A program made the position numbers and the translations under genes. The notes beneath the pieces were generated by a model. It was not told where the DNA came from. It saw nothing but the letters and a program-made list of their open reading frames with translations, and searched no databases. A stretch of 64,000 bases of DNA from Massilia sp. WG5. GTDB taxonomy: Bacteria > Pseudomonadota > Gammaproteobacteria > Burkholderiales > Burkholderiaceae_D. How positions within the stretch are numbered: the first letter of the stretch is position 1; the number at the start of each line of letters is the position of its first letter. Shown here one piece after another: positions 33,473 through 42,866 of this stretch. The stretch spans positions 2,790,001 through 2,854,000 of the forward strand of contig NZ_CP012640.2 in assembly GCF_001412595.2 (NCBI RefSeq), given 5' to 3'.

Positions 33473-36319
33473 ATGAAGCCACGCTTGCCCACCCTCTTCC
33501 GCCTGTCCTGCGCGATGTCCGCCGCGGCCCTGGCCCTGGCCGCCACGCCGGTCGCCGCCCGGCAGCCCGCCCGCGACAGCGCGCCGGGCATCGGCAGTCC
33601 GCTGCCCCAGGTCGCCTATACGAAGACCACGCTGCCAAATGGCCTGGAGCTGATCCTGATCGAGGACCACCGCCTGCCCATCGTCGCCGTCAATGTCTGG
33701 TACCACGTCGGGCCGGCCAACGAGGCGCCCGGCCTGACCGGCTTCGCCCACCTGTTCGAGCACATGATGTTCGCCGGTTCGCGCCACCTGCCGCGCGGCC
33801 TGGCCGACCGCCTGCTGGAAGGCGCCGGCGCCACCGACAGCAACGGCAGTACCGACTACGACCGCACCAACTACTACGACACCGTGCCGTCCAACCAGCT
33901 CGAGCTGGCGCTGTGGGTGCACGCCGACCGCATGGGCTACCTGCTCGACGTGCTCGACCAGGCCGCGCTGTCGAACCAGCAGGACGTGGTGCGCAACGAG
34001 CGCCGCCAGAGCGTCGAGAACCGCCCCTACGGCATCGTCGAAGAGGCGCTGAACCACGCGCTGTTCCCGAAGAACCACCCCTACTACGCCTCGGTGATCG
34101 GCTCGCACGCCGACATCCAGAACGCGAAGCTGGCCGACGTGCGCGACTTCTTCGCCCGCTACTACGGCCCCAACAACGCCAGCATCGTGATCGCCGGCGA
34201 CATCGACAAGGCCAAGGCGCGCGCCCTGGTGACGAAATACTTCGGCAGCTTCAGGCGCAGCTCGCCGGTGGCGAAACCGACCGTGACGACGCCGCCGATC
34301 ACGCGCGAACGGCGCCTGACGGTGGCCGACCGGGTCGAACTGCCGCGCGTCTACATGGCCTGGCTGACCCCGCCGGCCTACCAGCCGGGCGACGCCGAGC
34401 TGGCCGTCACGGCCCAGATCCTGGCCGGCGGCAAGGCCGGGCGGCTGTACAAATCGCTGGTCTACGAGCGCCAGATCGCCCAGGACACCTCGGCCGCGCA
34501 AAACTCGAACGCGCTGACCTCGACCTTCGTGATCGACGTCACCGCCCGCCCCGGCATTGACGCCGGGGAACTCGAAGCGGCGATCGACGCCGAGCTGAAG
34601 TCGCTGCGCGACGCCGGCCCATCCGACCAGGAAGTCGAACGCGCGCGCAACACGATCGAGACCGCGATGCTGACCTCGATCGAGAAGCTGGGCGGCGCGG
34701 GCCTGGCCAACCAGGTCAACCAGTACAACCAGTACACCGGCGATCCGGGCTACCTGCCGAAGGACATCGCACGCCTGCGCCGCGTCAGCGCCGCCGACGT
34801 GCAGCGCGTGGCGCGCAGCTACCTGCAGGCGAATGCGCGGGTGGTGGTGGCGGGCGTGCCGGGCAAGCCGGAACTGGGCCCGGACCCGGCGGCGGCGCCC
34901 GCGAAGCCCGGCGCAGGCCCGGCCGACCGTACCGCGGCCGGCATCAACCGCGACGAAGCCTGGCGCCGCCAGCCGCCGAAGCCGGGGCCGGCGCCGAAGT
35001 TCACGCTGCCGCAGGGCGAGAGCTTCCAGCTGCCGAACGGCCTGCGCGTGATCCACCACTACAATCCTGCGCTGCCGCTGGTGGCGGCCGAGCTGGTGCT
35101 GAAAAGCGGCTCCGACGCCAACCCGGACGACGAGCCGGGCCTGGCCGGCTTCACCGCCCAGATGCTGCAGGAAGGGACCGCCACGCGCAGCGCGCCGCGC
35201 ATCGCCGACGAGATCGCGCAGCTGGGCGCCTTCCTGGGCAGCGGCAGCAGCACGGATTCGTCGACGGTCTCGCTGCTGTCGCTGCGCTCGACCTTCGCGC
35301 AGGCGCTGGACGTGCTGGCGGACGTGGTCCAGCATCCGGCCTTCCCCACCGCCGAAGTCGAACGCCAGCGCGCCGCGCGCATCGGTGCGCTGACCCAGCA
35401 GCGCGACAATCCGGACGCCGTGGCGGCAGTTGCCGGCGCCTCGGCGCTGTACGGCGCCCGGCACCCCTACGGCTACGGCCAGCTCGGCACCGAGCAGGCG
35501 ATCCGCGCCGTCACGCGCGACGACCTGTACCAGTTCTGGCGCCGCCACTACGTGCCCGCCAACGCGGCCCTGATCGTCTCCGGCGACATCGCGCTGGACG
35601 ACCTGCGCGCGTTGGCGACCAGCCGCTTCGGCGGGTGGCCGCGCGCCGCGCCGGCGCCGGTGCTGCCGGGCGATCCCGGGGGGACGAAAGCGCGCCTGGT
35701 CATGGTCGACAAACCGGGCGCGCCGCAGACGGCGCTGCGCGTGACCGAGGTCGCCACGACCCGCAAGACGCCCGACTATCCGGCCATGCAGGTGATGAAC
35801 GCCGCGCTCGGCGGCCTGTTCTCGAGCCGCCTCAACCTCAATCTTCGTGAAGACAAAGGCTACAGCTACGGCGTGTTCTCGGGCTTCCGCTACGACCGCA
35901 CGCCGGGTCCCTTCGTCATCGCCGGCAGCGTGCGCACCGACGTGACCGGCGCCTCCATTTCCGAGATCTTCAAGGAAGTGCGCGGCATTCGCGCGAAACC
36001 GCTGCCCCCGGACGAGCTGGCCGGCGCGCGCGATTCACAGGTGTATTCGCTGCCGGGCCAGTTCGAGACCAACAGCGCGATCGGCGCCAGCCTGGCCGAG
36101 ACCTATGTGTTCGACCTGCCGGCCGACTACTGGCGCACGCTGCCGGACCAGTTCCGGCGCGTGAGCGCGGCACAGGTGCAGGCGGCGGCCAACAAGTACC
36201 TGGCGCCGGAGCGGATGAAGGTGATTGCGGTGGGAGACAGGGCGAAGGTGCTGCCGCAGCTGAAAGACCTGGGGCTGGGGCAGGTGGAGATGCGGGATGC
36301 GGATGGGCAGCTGCCCTAG
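33473..36319 (+). CDS. double-domain M16 zinc metallopeptidase
   Basis: A 948-residue secreted insulinase-family protease (pitrilysin-like). Signal peptide MKPRLPTLFRLSCAMSAAALALAATPVAA. The N-terminal M16 unit has the inverted zinc motif H93-L-F-E96-H97 and a downstream Glu in VVRNERRQSVENRPYG. A Pro/Ala linker near residue 470 (PAAAPAKPGAGPA) leads to the second M16 unit (PNGLRVIHHYNPALPLVAAEL), in which HxxEH is absent, as normal for the structural half. It likely degrades peptides in the periplasm. It follows the phosphoesterase by 43 bases. Confidence 0.93.
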   Translation: MKPRLPTLFRLSCAMSAAALALAATPVAARQPARDSAPGIGSPLPQVAYTKTTLPNGLELILIEDHRLPIVAVNVWYHVGPANEAPGLTGFAHLFEHMMFAGSRHLPRGLADRLLEGAGATDSNGSTDYDRTNYYDTVPSNQLELALWVHADRMGYLLDVLDQAALSNQQDVVRNERRQSVENRPYGIVEEALNHALFPKNHPYYASVIGSHADIQNAKLADVRDFFARYYGPNNASIVIAGDIDKAKARALVTKYFGSFRRSSPVAKPTVTTPPITRERRLTVADRVELPRVYMAWLTPPAYQPGDAELAVTAQILAGGKAGRLYKSLVYERQIAQDTSAAQNSNALTSTFVIDVTARPGIDAGELEAAIDAELKSLRDAGPSDQEVERARNTIETAMLTSIEKLGGAGLANQVNQYNQYTGDPGYLPKDIARLRRVSAADVQRVARSYLQANARVVVAGVPGKPELGPDPAAAPAKPGAGPADRTAAGINRDEAWRRQPPKPGPAPKFTLPQGESFQLPNGLRVIHHYNPALPLVAAELVLKSGSDANPDDEPGLAGFTAQMLQEGTATRSAPRIADEIAQLGAFLGSGSSTDSSTVSLLSLRSTFAQALDVLADVVQHPAFPTAEVERQRAARIGALTQQRDNPDAVAAVAGASALYGARHPYGYGQLGTEQAIRAVTRDDLYQFWRRHYVPANAALIVSGDIALDDLRALATSRFGGWPRAAPAPVLPGDPGGTKARLVMVDKPGAPQTALRVTEVATTRKTPDYPAMQVMNAALGGLFSSRLNLNLREDKGYSYGVFSGFRYDRTPGPFVIAGSVRTDVTGASISEIFKEVRGIRAKPLPPDELAGARDSQVYSLPGQFETNSAIGASLAETYVFDLPADYWRTLPDQFRRVSAAQVQAAANKYLAPERMKVIAVGDRAKVLPQLKDLGLGQVEMRDADGQLP

Positions 36320-36326
36320 GCGGAAA

Positions 36327-36354
36327 ACCGGCAGGCCGGGATCGGCCCGCCGGT
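36327..36354. terminator. hairpin between convergent M16 and BNR-protein genes
   Basis: ACCGGC-A-GGCCG pairs with CGGCC-C-GCCGGT around a GGAT loop, with one mismatch. It is placed between the two stops and has no strong T-run. Confidence 0.55.
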
Positions 36355-36362
36355 ATCCCTTC

Positions 36363-38771
36363 TCAGCGTAACTGCAGGTCCCACACCCCGCGGCCATAGG
36401 TGGACGCGCGCAGGAAGCTGCCGTCGGTCGGCATGTACAGGTCGCTCACCTCGACGGTCGGCAGGCCGGCGCCGAACTGGCTCCAGTTGGCCCCGCCGTC
36501 GGTGGTGCGATACACGCCCAGCCAGGTCGCCGCATAGACCGTATTGCCGCTCAAGTCATTCGGCGCCGCCAGCAGTTTCTGGATCGGCACGTTCGGCAGA
36601 CCATTGCTCGCCGCGCTCCAGCTCGCGCCGCCGTCGGTCGACTTCACCACCCGGACGCTCTGGCTGGTCGGGTTCTCGGACGACACATACAGCACCGAGT
36701 TATTGGCCCAGGCAACGCTGCTGTTGTAGCCCAGGTGGCCCGGCACGATCGTGTTCCGCGTGGCCCAGTGCGCGCCGCCATCGGTCGTCACCAGCAGCCT
36801 TCCGCCGGGCCCGACCGCGGCCACGTGGTTCAGGTCGATCGGGCTGACGCCCAGGCTGTGCGAAGCGCCGCGAATGAAGGTGGAGGCCGTGCTGCCGCTG
36901 AAGATGGGACGCCACGAGGCGCCGGCATTGTCGGTACGATAGATCAGGCTGGCCGTGTTGGTGAAGTAGGTCTGGCCCGACGGGTCGGCCTGTGCGCTCG
37001 GGGTCGCGATCGGCGTCACGAAATAGGCGTTGCAGGCGTTCACGCCGTTGTAGGTGCAGGTCGCAGGGTCGAAGGCGGGATCCGCCCACTTCTTCTGGAT
37101 GTTCGGATCCTTCTGCGAATAGTAGATGTAGCCGTAGACATAGCTGCCCAGCGCGGTCACCGTGGTCTTCGACTGGCTCCAGCCGACACCGAAGCCGTCG
37201 CCGCCGAAGCTCTGGTTGAACACGCCGGTATTGCCCGAGCGGATGCGCGTGCCGTTGTCCTGCAGGCCGACCAGCACGCTCTTCGGATCCGCGCCCGAAG
37301 TCGCCATCGAATAGATCAGGTGGTCCGCCAGGCCGACGTTCTTCTGGTCGTCCCAGCTCGCGCCCTCGTCCTTGCTGACGAACAGGCCGCCATCGGTACC
37401 GAACATCACGCGCTTCTTGCCGCCGGCGGTCGACACGATCGCGGTATGGTGGTCGGCGTGCACATAAGGCAGGCCGAACTGGCCGAGCCAGTTGCTCAGC
37501 AGGCGCCAGGTCTTGCCGCCGTCGGTGGTCTTGCCGGTATTCAGCTGGCCGCCGAGGTAGACCGTATTACGGCCGGGGTCGGTCGGATCGACCGTGATCA
37601 TGTGGTTGTAGAAGCCCTGGCCGCCCATCAGCTCCATGGTCGGGTTCTCTTCGTTCGGGTTCACCGGCGCCTTGCTGTTCAGGCCCAGCGCGGTCCAGGA
37701 ATTGCCGCCATCGTCCGTGCGGTACAGGTCCTTCTGGTCGCAGCCGGCGTCGCAGGAGCGCGCGACGTAGGCGTAGGCGACCTTGTCGCCCGGCGCGCCG
37801 ACGGCCAGCGTGATGCGGCCGGCGCCGGCCGTCACGTTGGGCGCCGACAGCGCGGTCCAGGTCACGCCGTCGCTCGACTGGTAGATCGTGGCCGGGCTGT
37901 AGTAGCCGCTGGTGGCGACCGTGGCCAGCCAGCCGATGCTGGTACGCGCCAGGCTCCAGGCTGTGCCGCCGCCCAGCACCTTGGTATAGGTCTTGCCGGC
38001 ATCCGCCGAGCGGAACACGCCGGAACCGGTGGCGACCAGCACCACGTCGGTGGCGCCGCGGGTATCGACCTTCACGTCCGTGACCGTGCCGGCATTGTCG
38101 AGGAAGACGAAGGGCGACCAGGTATTGCCGCCGTCGGTGGTCTTGAGCATGGCGCCGCCGACCAGGGGAATGCCGTCGAACGGGTCGCCGGTGCCGAAAT
38201 ACAGGGTCTGCGGATCGCGTCCGAAAGCGGCCGCGCCGCCGCTGGTGGTGATGACCTTGTCGGTGATCGGGGTCCAGGTCGGATACGGGGCTTCGAAGTT
38301 CGAGGTTTTCCAGATGCCGCCCGAGGACGACAGCACGTAGACCGTGTTCGGGTCGGTGGGATGGGGCAGGATGGTGCGCAGGCGTCCGCTGTCGGTCACG
38401 CTGAGCTTGATGCCGTTCTCGGTTTTGGTGGCGCGGGTCGGACCGATGGACTGCCATTGCGGCACGCCGGCCGGCGCCGTGGCGCCGGGCGCCAACTGCG
38501 GATACATGCTGCGCTGCCTGCTCCATTCCTGCGCCATGCGGCGCGAGAAATCGGCCGGCAGGGTGGCGCCGTAGCGCGCCTTGAGCCATTCGAGGCGGCC
38601 CAGCACGGTCGGACGATCTTCCTCGCCGCTGCCCGCTTGCTGGAACGCCCGGAAATCCTGGGCGCTGCGGTAACCGCTGTCATCGGTTGCCGTTTGTGCG
38701 TGCGCGATCGAAGCGACGCCGGCCGTGGTGAGGATAGCACCCAGCCATTTTCTTGGGATTAACGAAGCCAT
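36363..38771 (-). CDS. secreted BNR/sialidase-like beta-propeller protein
   Basis: An 802-residue protein with a signal peptide (MASLIPRKWLGAILTTAGVASIAHA). Multiple Asp-box repeats of the form S.DGG..W occur throughout (TTDGGNTWSPF, SADAGKTYTKV, RTDDGGNSWTAL, TTDGGKTWRLL, SKDEGASWDDQ, TTDGGAHWATR, STDGGASWSAA, TTDGGANWSQF). These are typical of VPS10/BNR beta-propellers related to sialidases and xyloglucanases. No catalytic site is recognised, so it may be an extracellular glycan-binding or hydrolase protein. It is convergent with the M16 gene. Confidence 0.88.
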   Translation of the reverse strand: MASLIPRKWLGAILTTAGVASIAHAQTATDDSGYRSAQDFRAFQQAGSGEEDRPTVLGRLEWLKARYGATLPADFSRRMAQEWSRQRSMYPQLAPGATAPAGVPQWQSIGPTRATKTENGIKLSVTDSGRLRTILPHPTDPNTVYVLSSSGGIWKTSNFEAPYPTWTPITDKVITTSGGAAAFGRDPQTLYFGTGDPFDGIPLVGGAMLKTTDGGNTWSPFVFLDNAGTVTDVKVDTRGATDVVLVATGSGVFRSADAGKTYTKVLGGGTAWSLARTSIGWLATVATSGYYSPATIYQSSDGVTWTALSAPNVTAGAGRITLAVGAPGDKVAYAYVARSCDAGCDQKDLYRTDDGGNSWTALGLNSKAPVNPNEENPTMELMGGQGFYNHMITVDPTDPGRNTVYLGGQLNTGKTTDGGKTWRLLSNWLGQFGLPYVHADHHTAIVSTAGGKKRVMFGTDGGLFVSKDEGASWDDQKNVGLADHLIYSMATSGADPKSVLVGLQDNGTRIRSGNTGVFNQSFGGDGFGVGWSQSKTTVTALGSYVYGYIYYSQKDPNIQKKWADPAFDPATCTYNGVNACNAYFVTPIATPSAQADPSGQTYFTNTASLIYRTDNAGASWRPIFSGSTASTFIRGASHSLGVSPIDLNHVAAVGPGGRLLVTTDGGAHWATRNTIVPGHLGYNSSVAWANNSVLYVSSENPTSQSVRVVKSTDGGASWSAASNGLPNVPIQKLLAAPNDLSGNTVYAATWLGVYRTTDGGANWSQFGAGLPTVEVSDLYMPTDGSFLRASTYGRGVWDLQLR

Positions 38772-38965
38772 TCTGTCTCCATTTATCAGTTGTTGTAATC
38801 CGCAGATGCGGAACTGACGAGACTACTGCGGCCGTCCAGGCATGTCATGCATTTCAATAAACTGTTGTGCAAAAAAAGCAACTCAACATTACGAACTTGT
38901 AATGTATGCATGCACGATTGACAGGGCGCCGGCACACACAGCGCTTGCGCCGTCCTCGTATTTGC

Positions 38966-38999
38966 GCTTAACATGTGAACAGTTCTTCACATGTTAAGC
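38966..38999. promoter_or_regulatory. smt/ArsR-type operator with perfect 14-bp arms
   Basis: Arms GCTTAACATGTGAA (38966-38979) and TTCACATGTTAAGC (38986-38999) are exact reverse complements around CAGTTC. The centre TGAACAGTTCTTCA differs by one base from the core of the cyanobacterial smt operator bound by the zinc sensor SmtB. It abuts ATG 39000 of the ArsR gene, which indicates autoregulation. Confidence 0.85.
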
Positions 39000-39323
39000 A
39001 TGAGCACACCTCCCGACACCGACCACCTGGTCGACGAACTCGCCGACCTGTTCCACCTGCTGGGCGACCCGACCCGGCTGCGGATCGTATTGGCCTGCCT
39101 GGCGCAGCCGATCGCGGTGGGCGACATCGCGACCAGGCTGGAGCTGTCCAGTTCCCTGGTCAGCCACCACCTGCGCCTGCTGCGCGCGGCCCGCATCGTC
39201 AAGGCGGAGCGCCAGGGCAAGCAGGTGTTCTACACGGCCGCCGATGCCCACATCAGCGGCCTGCTCGCCAACATGTTCGAACACATCGCCGAACCAGAAC
39301 CAGCAAACGGATTAGACGCATGA
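39000..39323 (+). CDS. ArsR/SmtB-family metal-sensing repressor (zinc/cobalt type)
   Basis: About 107 residues with the ArsR winged helix: LFHLLGDPTRLRIVLACLAQ, then VGDIATRLELSSSLVSHHLRLLRAARIVKAERQGKQVFYTA. The last helix DAHISGLLANMFEHIAE keeps the alpha-5 metal site spacing D-x-H-x10-H-x2-E seen in CzrA/SmtB-type zinc sensors, with Glu in place of the final His. ATG 38991 lies inside the operator palindrome, so ATG 39000 is preferred. The stop overlaps the CDF transporter start (ATGA), so the repressor and efflux pump are co-transcribed and controlled by the operator directly upstream. Confidence 0.9.
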   Translation: MSTPPDTDHLVDELADLFHLLGDPTRLRIVLACLAQPIAVGDIATRLELSSSLVSHHLRLLRAARIVKAERQGKQVFYTAADAHISGLLANMFEHIAEPEPANGLDA

Positions 39324-40315
39324 GCCTTCACCACCATCACGACCATGGCCACGGCCACGGACACCATCACCCGGCCCCGGCCGACGCCGGTCGCGCCTTC
39401 ATGCTGTCGATCATCCTGAACGCGGGCTTCGTCGTCATCGAATTCGCCTATGGCTTCATCGCGAATTCGACCGCGCTGATGGCCGACGCCGGCCACAACC
39501 TGTCCGACGTACTGGGCCTGGTCCTGGCCTGGGGCGCGGCGCTGCTGGCCAAGAAGACGCCGACGCGCCGCTTCACCTATGGCCTGCGCGGCTCCTCGAT
39601 CCTGGCGGCGCTGGGCAATGCCCTGCTGCTGATGGTGGCCTGCGGCGCCATTGCCTGGGAAGCGGTGTTGCGCTTCGCCCATCCGGAACCGGTGGCCGGC
39701 ACCACGGTGTCGATCGTGGCCGGCATCGGGGTGCTGGTCAACGGCTTCTCGGCCTGGCTGTTCATGGCCGGCAGCAAGGACGACATCAATGTGCGCGGCG
39801 CCTACCTGCACATGGCTGCCGACGCCGCGCTGTCGCTGGGTGTGGTGGTGGCGGGCCTGGTGGTGATGAGCACCGGCTGGACCTGGCTCGATCCGGCGGT
39901 CAGCCTGGTGATCGTGGTGATCATCGTGGCCGGCACCTGGTCATTGATGAAGGAATCGCTGCAGATGGTGCTGGCGGGGGTGCCGGCCAGCGTGGACGCG
40001 ACCCAGGTCACGGCCTTCCTCGCCGCCCAAACCGGCGTCACCGAGGTGCACGACGTCCACATCTGGGCGATGAGCACCACCGAAACGGCGCTGACCGCCC
40101 ACCTGGTGATGCCGGACGGGTACCCGGGCGACCAGGCGATCGACCACATCGTCGAGCACCTGCGCGAGGATTTCTCGATCCACCATTGCACGCTGCAGGT
40201 CGAGCAAGGGACGACGAATCACAGCAGCTGCGCGCTGCACGGCGGGCATGAGCACGACCATGACCATGACCACGCCGATGAGCACGGACATGCCCACGCG
40301 GGGCACGCCCACTGA
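39320..40315 (+). CDS. cation diffusion facilitator (zinc/cobalt efflux) with His-rich tails
   Basis: A 331-residue inner-membrane antiporter. It starts MSLHHHHDHGHGHGHHHPA, with six membrane segments; NSTALMADAGHNLSDVLGLVLAWGA is the conserved HxxxD/DxxxD metal transport motif of CDF proteins. A cytoplasmic C-terminal domain follows (VTEVHDVHIWAMSTTETALTAHLVMPD) and ends in a second His/Asp cluster (HGGHEHDHDHDHADEHGHAHAGHAH region). The start is taken at the ATGA overlap with the ArsR gene; the frame extends upstream antisense to nothing useful. Expected to export zinc and related ions; cysK converges on it from the right. Confidence 0.94.
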   Translation: MSLHHHHDHGHGHGHHHPAPADAGRAFMLSIILNAGFVVIEFAYGFIANSTALMADAGHNLSDVLGLVLAWGAALLAKKTPTRRFTYGLRGSSILAALGNALLLMVACGAIAWEAVLRFAHPEPVAGTTVSIVAGIGVLVNGFSAWLFMAGSKDDINVRGAYLHMAADAALSLGVVVAGLVVMSTGWTWLDPAVSLVIVVIIVAGTWSLMKESLQMVLAGVPASVDATQVTAFLAAQTGVTEVHDVHIWAMSTTETALTAHLVMPDGYPGDQAIDHIVEHLREDFSIHHCTLQVEQGTTNHSSCALHGGHEHDHDHDHADEHGHAHAGHAH

Positions 40316-40324
40316 ACGTGGCCC

Positions 40325-41257
40325 TTATCCGGCCAGGTTCGCGTACAGCGGCGTGCTCAGGTAACGCTCGCCAAACGAGGGAATGATGGTGACGATCATC
40401 TTGCCCGCATTCTCCGGCCGCTGCGCCACCTGGATCGCGGCCCACAGCGCTGCGCCGGACGAGATACCGACCAGCAAGCCCTCCTCGCGGGCGGCCGCGC
40501 GCGCGGTCTCGAAGGCGTCGTCGTTCTTGACGGCGATGACCTCGTCGTAGATGTGGGTATTCAGCACTTCGGGGATGAAGCCGGCGCCGATGCCCTGGAT
40601 CGGGTGCGGGCCCTTGGTGCCCTTCGACAGGATCGGCGACGCTTCCGGCTCCACGGCAATCGCCTGGAAGCCGGGCTTGCGCGCCTTGATCACTTCGGCC
40701 ACGCCGGTGATGGTGCCGCCGGTGCCGACGCCGGCCACCAGGATGTCGACCTTGCCGTCGGTGTCGCGCCAGATCTCCTCCGCCGTCGTGCGGCGGTGGA
40801 CTTCCGGGTTGGCGGGATTGTTGAACTGCTGCGGCATGAAGCAGTTCGGATCGCTTGCCACGATTTCCTCGGCGCGGCGGATCGCGCCCAGCATGCCCTC
40901 CGGCCCCGGAGTAAGGACTAACTCAGCACCATAGGCGCGCAGCAGCATGCGGCGCTCGTTGCTCATGGTTTCGGGCATGACCAGGCGGCAGCGGTAACCG
41001 CGCGCCGCGCACACCATCGCCAGCGCGATGCCGGTGTTGCCGCTGGTGGGTTCGACGATGATGGTATCGGGGCCGATCTTGCCGGCCTGTTCGGCCGCCT
41101 CGATCATGGCCCAGCCGATCCGGTCCTTGACGCTGTGGGCGGGATTGTAGAACTCGAGCTTGGCGAGGATGTCCGCGCCGGCTCCCCGGGATAGGCGCCG
41201 GATGCGCACCAGTGGAGTATTACCGATCAGTTCAGTAACGTCGTTTGCGATGCGCAT
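40325..41257 (-). CDS. cysK: cysteine synthase A (O-acetylserine sulfhydrylase)
   Basis: A 310-residue PLP enzyme making L-cysteine from O-acetylserine and sulfide. K44 lies in [11 protein letters not shown] (Schiff-base lysine); [22 protein letters not shown] is the substrate-binding TSGNTG loop, and [13 protein letters not shown] binds the PLP phosphate. Length is typical for CysK. Neighbouring CDF and FKBP genes give no pathway link. Confidence 0.95.
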   Translation of the reverse strand: MRIANDVTELIGNTPLVRIRRLSRGAGADILAKLEFYNPAHSVKDRIGWAMIEAAEQAGKIGPDTIIVEPTSGNTGIALAMVCAARGYRCRLVMPETMSNERRMLLRAYGAELVLTPGPEGMLGAIRRAEEIVASDPNCFMPQQFNNPANPEVHRRTTAEEIWRDTDGKVDILVAGVGTGGTITGVAEVIKARKPGFQAIAVEPEASPILSKGTKGPHPIQGIGAGFIPEVLNTHIYDEVIAVKNDDAFETARAAAREEGLLVGISSGAALWAAIQVAQRPENAGKMIVTIIPSFGERYLSTPLYANLAG

Positions 41258-41287
41258 TTGCCCCTCCGCGTCAGGTTGTGTTTTGAC

Positions 41288-41806
41288 TTACTTAACGTCC
41301 AGCAGTTCCACGTCGAAGATGAGGTCCGAATCCGGCGGAATCCCGCCCGGACCTGGCGAGCCGCGCTTGCCGTAGGCCAGCTCGCTCGGGATGATCAGGG
41401 TGCGCTTGCCGCCCACCTTCATGCCGGCCACGCCCTGCTCCCAGCCCTTGATCACCTGGCCGGCGCCGAGGCGGAAATCGAGCGGCGTGCGGCCCGGGTT
41501 CAGCGAGGAGTCGAACTTGCGCCCGCGCTGCTTGGCTGCCATCGGTTTGTAGAACCAGCCCGTGTAATTGACCGTGACGTTGCTGCCGAGCGTGGCTTCC
41601 TTGCCCTTGCCGACGACGGTGTCGATGATCTGGATCTGCGGTGCGGTGGACTGGACGGTGGGCTGGGCCGGCGTGTCGGTCGCCTGCTGGCTGGCGCCGG
41701 GATCGGCGGCCGTGGTCTGGGCCTGGGCGGAGTCCTGTGCGCTGGCGGCAGTCGCCGCCAGTAGCAGGCTTACGAAGGCACTTTTTAAAACAATATGACG
41801 GATCAT
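41288..41806 (-). CDS. secreted FKBP-type peptidyl-prolyl isomerase
   Basis: A 172-residue protein with a signal peptide ([24 protein letters not shown]), a Gln/Thr/Ala-rich linker and a C-terminal FKBP domain ([61 protein letters not shown], ending [11 protein letters not shown]). It should catalyse proline isomerisation in envelope protein folding. ATG 41806 is preceded by AGAGGT. The start rather than a longer in-frame extension is chosen for this signal peptide. Confidence 0.93.
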   Translation of the reverse strand: MIRHIVLKSAFVSLLLAATAASAQDSAQAQTTAADPGASQQATDTPAQPTVQSTAPQIQIIDTVVGKGKEATLGSNVTVNYTGWFYKPMAAKQRGRKFDSSLNPGRTPLDFRLGAGQVIKGWEQGVAGMKVGGKRTLIIPSELAYGKRGSPGPGGIPPDSDLIFDVELLDVK

Positions 41807-41844
41807 TGGACCTCTTTCATCGTTCAATTCATAAAAAACTGAAC

Positions 41845-42768
41845 CTATGATAACAAGGCCTCTTCCGCTTGCACAGCATCGTTGGCGGCAGGCGCCGGCT
41901 CGGCCACGCGCGTCGTGACGCCGGCCGGGACGGCATTCGCCGCGTCGGCCAGCTTGCGCAGGATCTGCCCGGCGGCGACCATCCCGAAGGTGGCCGTGAC
42001 GACCATGCTGGAGCCGAAGCCCGCGCAGTTCAGGCCGGTGATGCTGTTGGCGTCGATCTCGCAGGCGTCGCCGGCTTCCGGATAGCGCAGCGGTTCCATC
42101 GAGAACACGGCGTCGATGTGGTACTTGTTCTTCTCGCCGCGGGCAAACCCGTACTGGGCGCGCAGGACCTTGCGCACTTTCTTCAGCAGCGGCTCCTGCT
42201 CGGTGCGGGCGAGGTCGCGCACCTCGATTTTCGTCGGGTCGGTCTGGCCGCCGGCGCCGCCGATCACGATCAGCGGGATCGCCTGGTCGCGGCAATGGGC
42301 GATCAGGGCGGCCTTGGCCTTGACGCTGTCGATGGCGTCGACCACATAGTCGAACCTGCCGCTGCCGACCATCTGCGGGATGTTGTCCGGATCGATGAAG
42401 TCCTCGACCAGCTCGACTTCGCAGTAGGGATTGATCAGGGCGATGCGTTGTTTCAGCGCCTCGATCTTCGGCATGCCGATGGTCGAGGACAGCGCCTGGA
42501 TCTGGCGGTTGATGTTCGACTCGGCAACGTTGTCGAGGTCGATCAGGGTCAGGCGGCCGATCGCGCTGCGGGCCAGGGCTTCGACGATCCACGAGCCGAC
42601 GCCGCCGACGCCGATCACGCAAACGTGCGCCTGACGGAAGCGTTCCAGTGCACGCTCGCCATACAGGCGAGCAATACCGCCGAAACGGCGGCCGAAGTCG
42701 ACTTCGTCGGCGAATGCGTCGACCTTCCCTTCAGCCGGCGCAAGGAGAGAGGTAAAAATAGTCGTCAT
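41845..42768 (-). CDS. tcdA: tRNA threonylcarbamoyladenosine dehydratase
   Basis: A 307-residue E1-like ATP-dependent enzyme converting t6A37 of tRNA to its cyclic form. The nucleotide-binding motif is [41 protein letters not shown]; later [19 protein letters not shown] and [33 protein letters not shown] follow the family. Interesting in that tsaC, which starts the same t6A pathway, lies at 52.0-53.1 kb in this window. Confidence 0.93.
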   Translation of the reverse strand: MTTIFTSLLAPAEGKVDAFADEVDFGRRFGGIARLYGERALERFRQAHVCVIGVGGVGSWIVEALARSAIGRLTLIDLDNVAESNINRQIQALSSTIGMPKIEALKQRIALINPYCEVELVEDFIDPDNIPQMVGSGRFDYVVDAIDSVKAKAALIAHCRDQAIPLIVIGGAGGQTDPTKIEVRDLARTEQEPLLKKVRKVLRAQYGFARGEKNKYHIDAVFSMEPLRYPEAGDACEIDANSITGLNCAGFGSSMVVTATFGMVAAGQILRKLADAANAVPAGVTTRVAEPAPAANDAVQAEEALLS

Positions 42769-42866
42769 GATGGGACTATTCTACCGGACGGAATGACGAG
42801 CCTTGCCCTAAAATAACTTTCAGTCAATCAAATTTTCACTCTCATTACGCGTCCGCAACACATACC

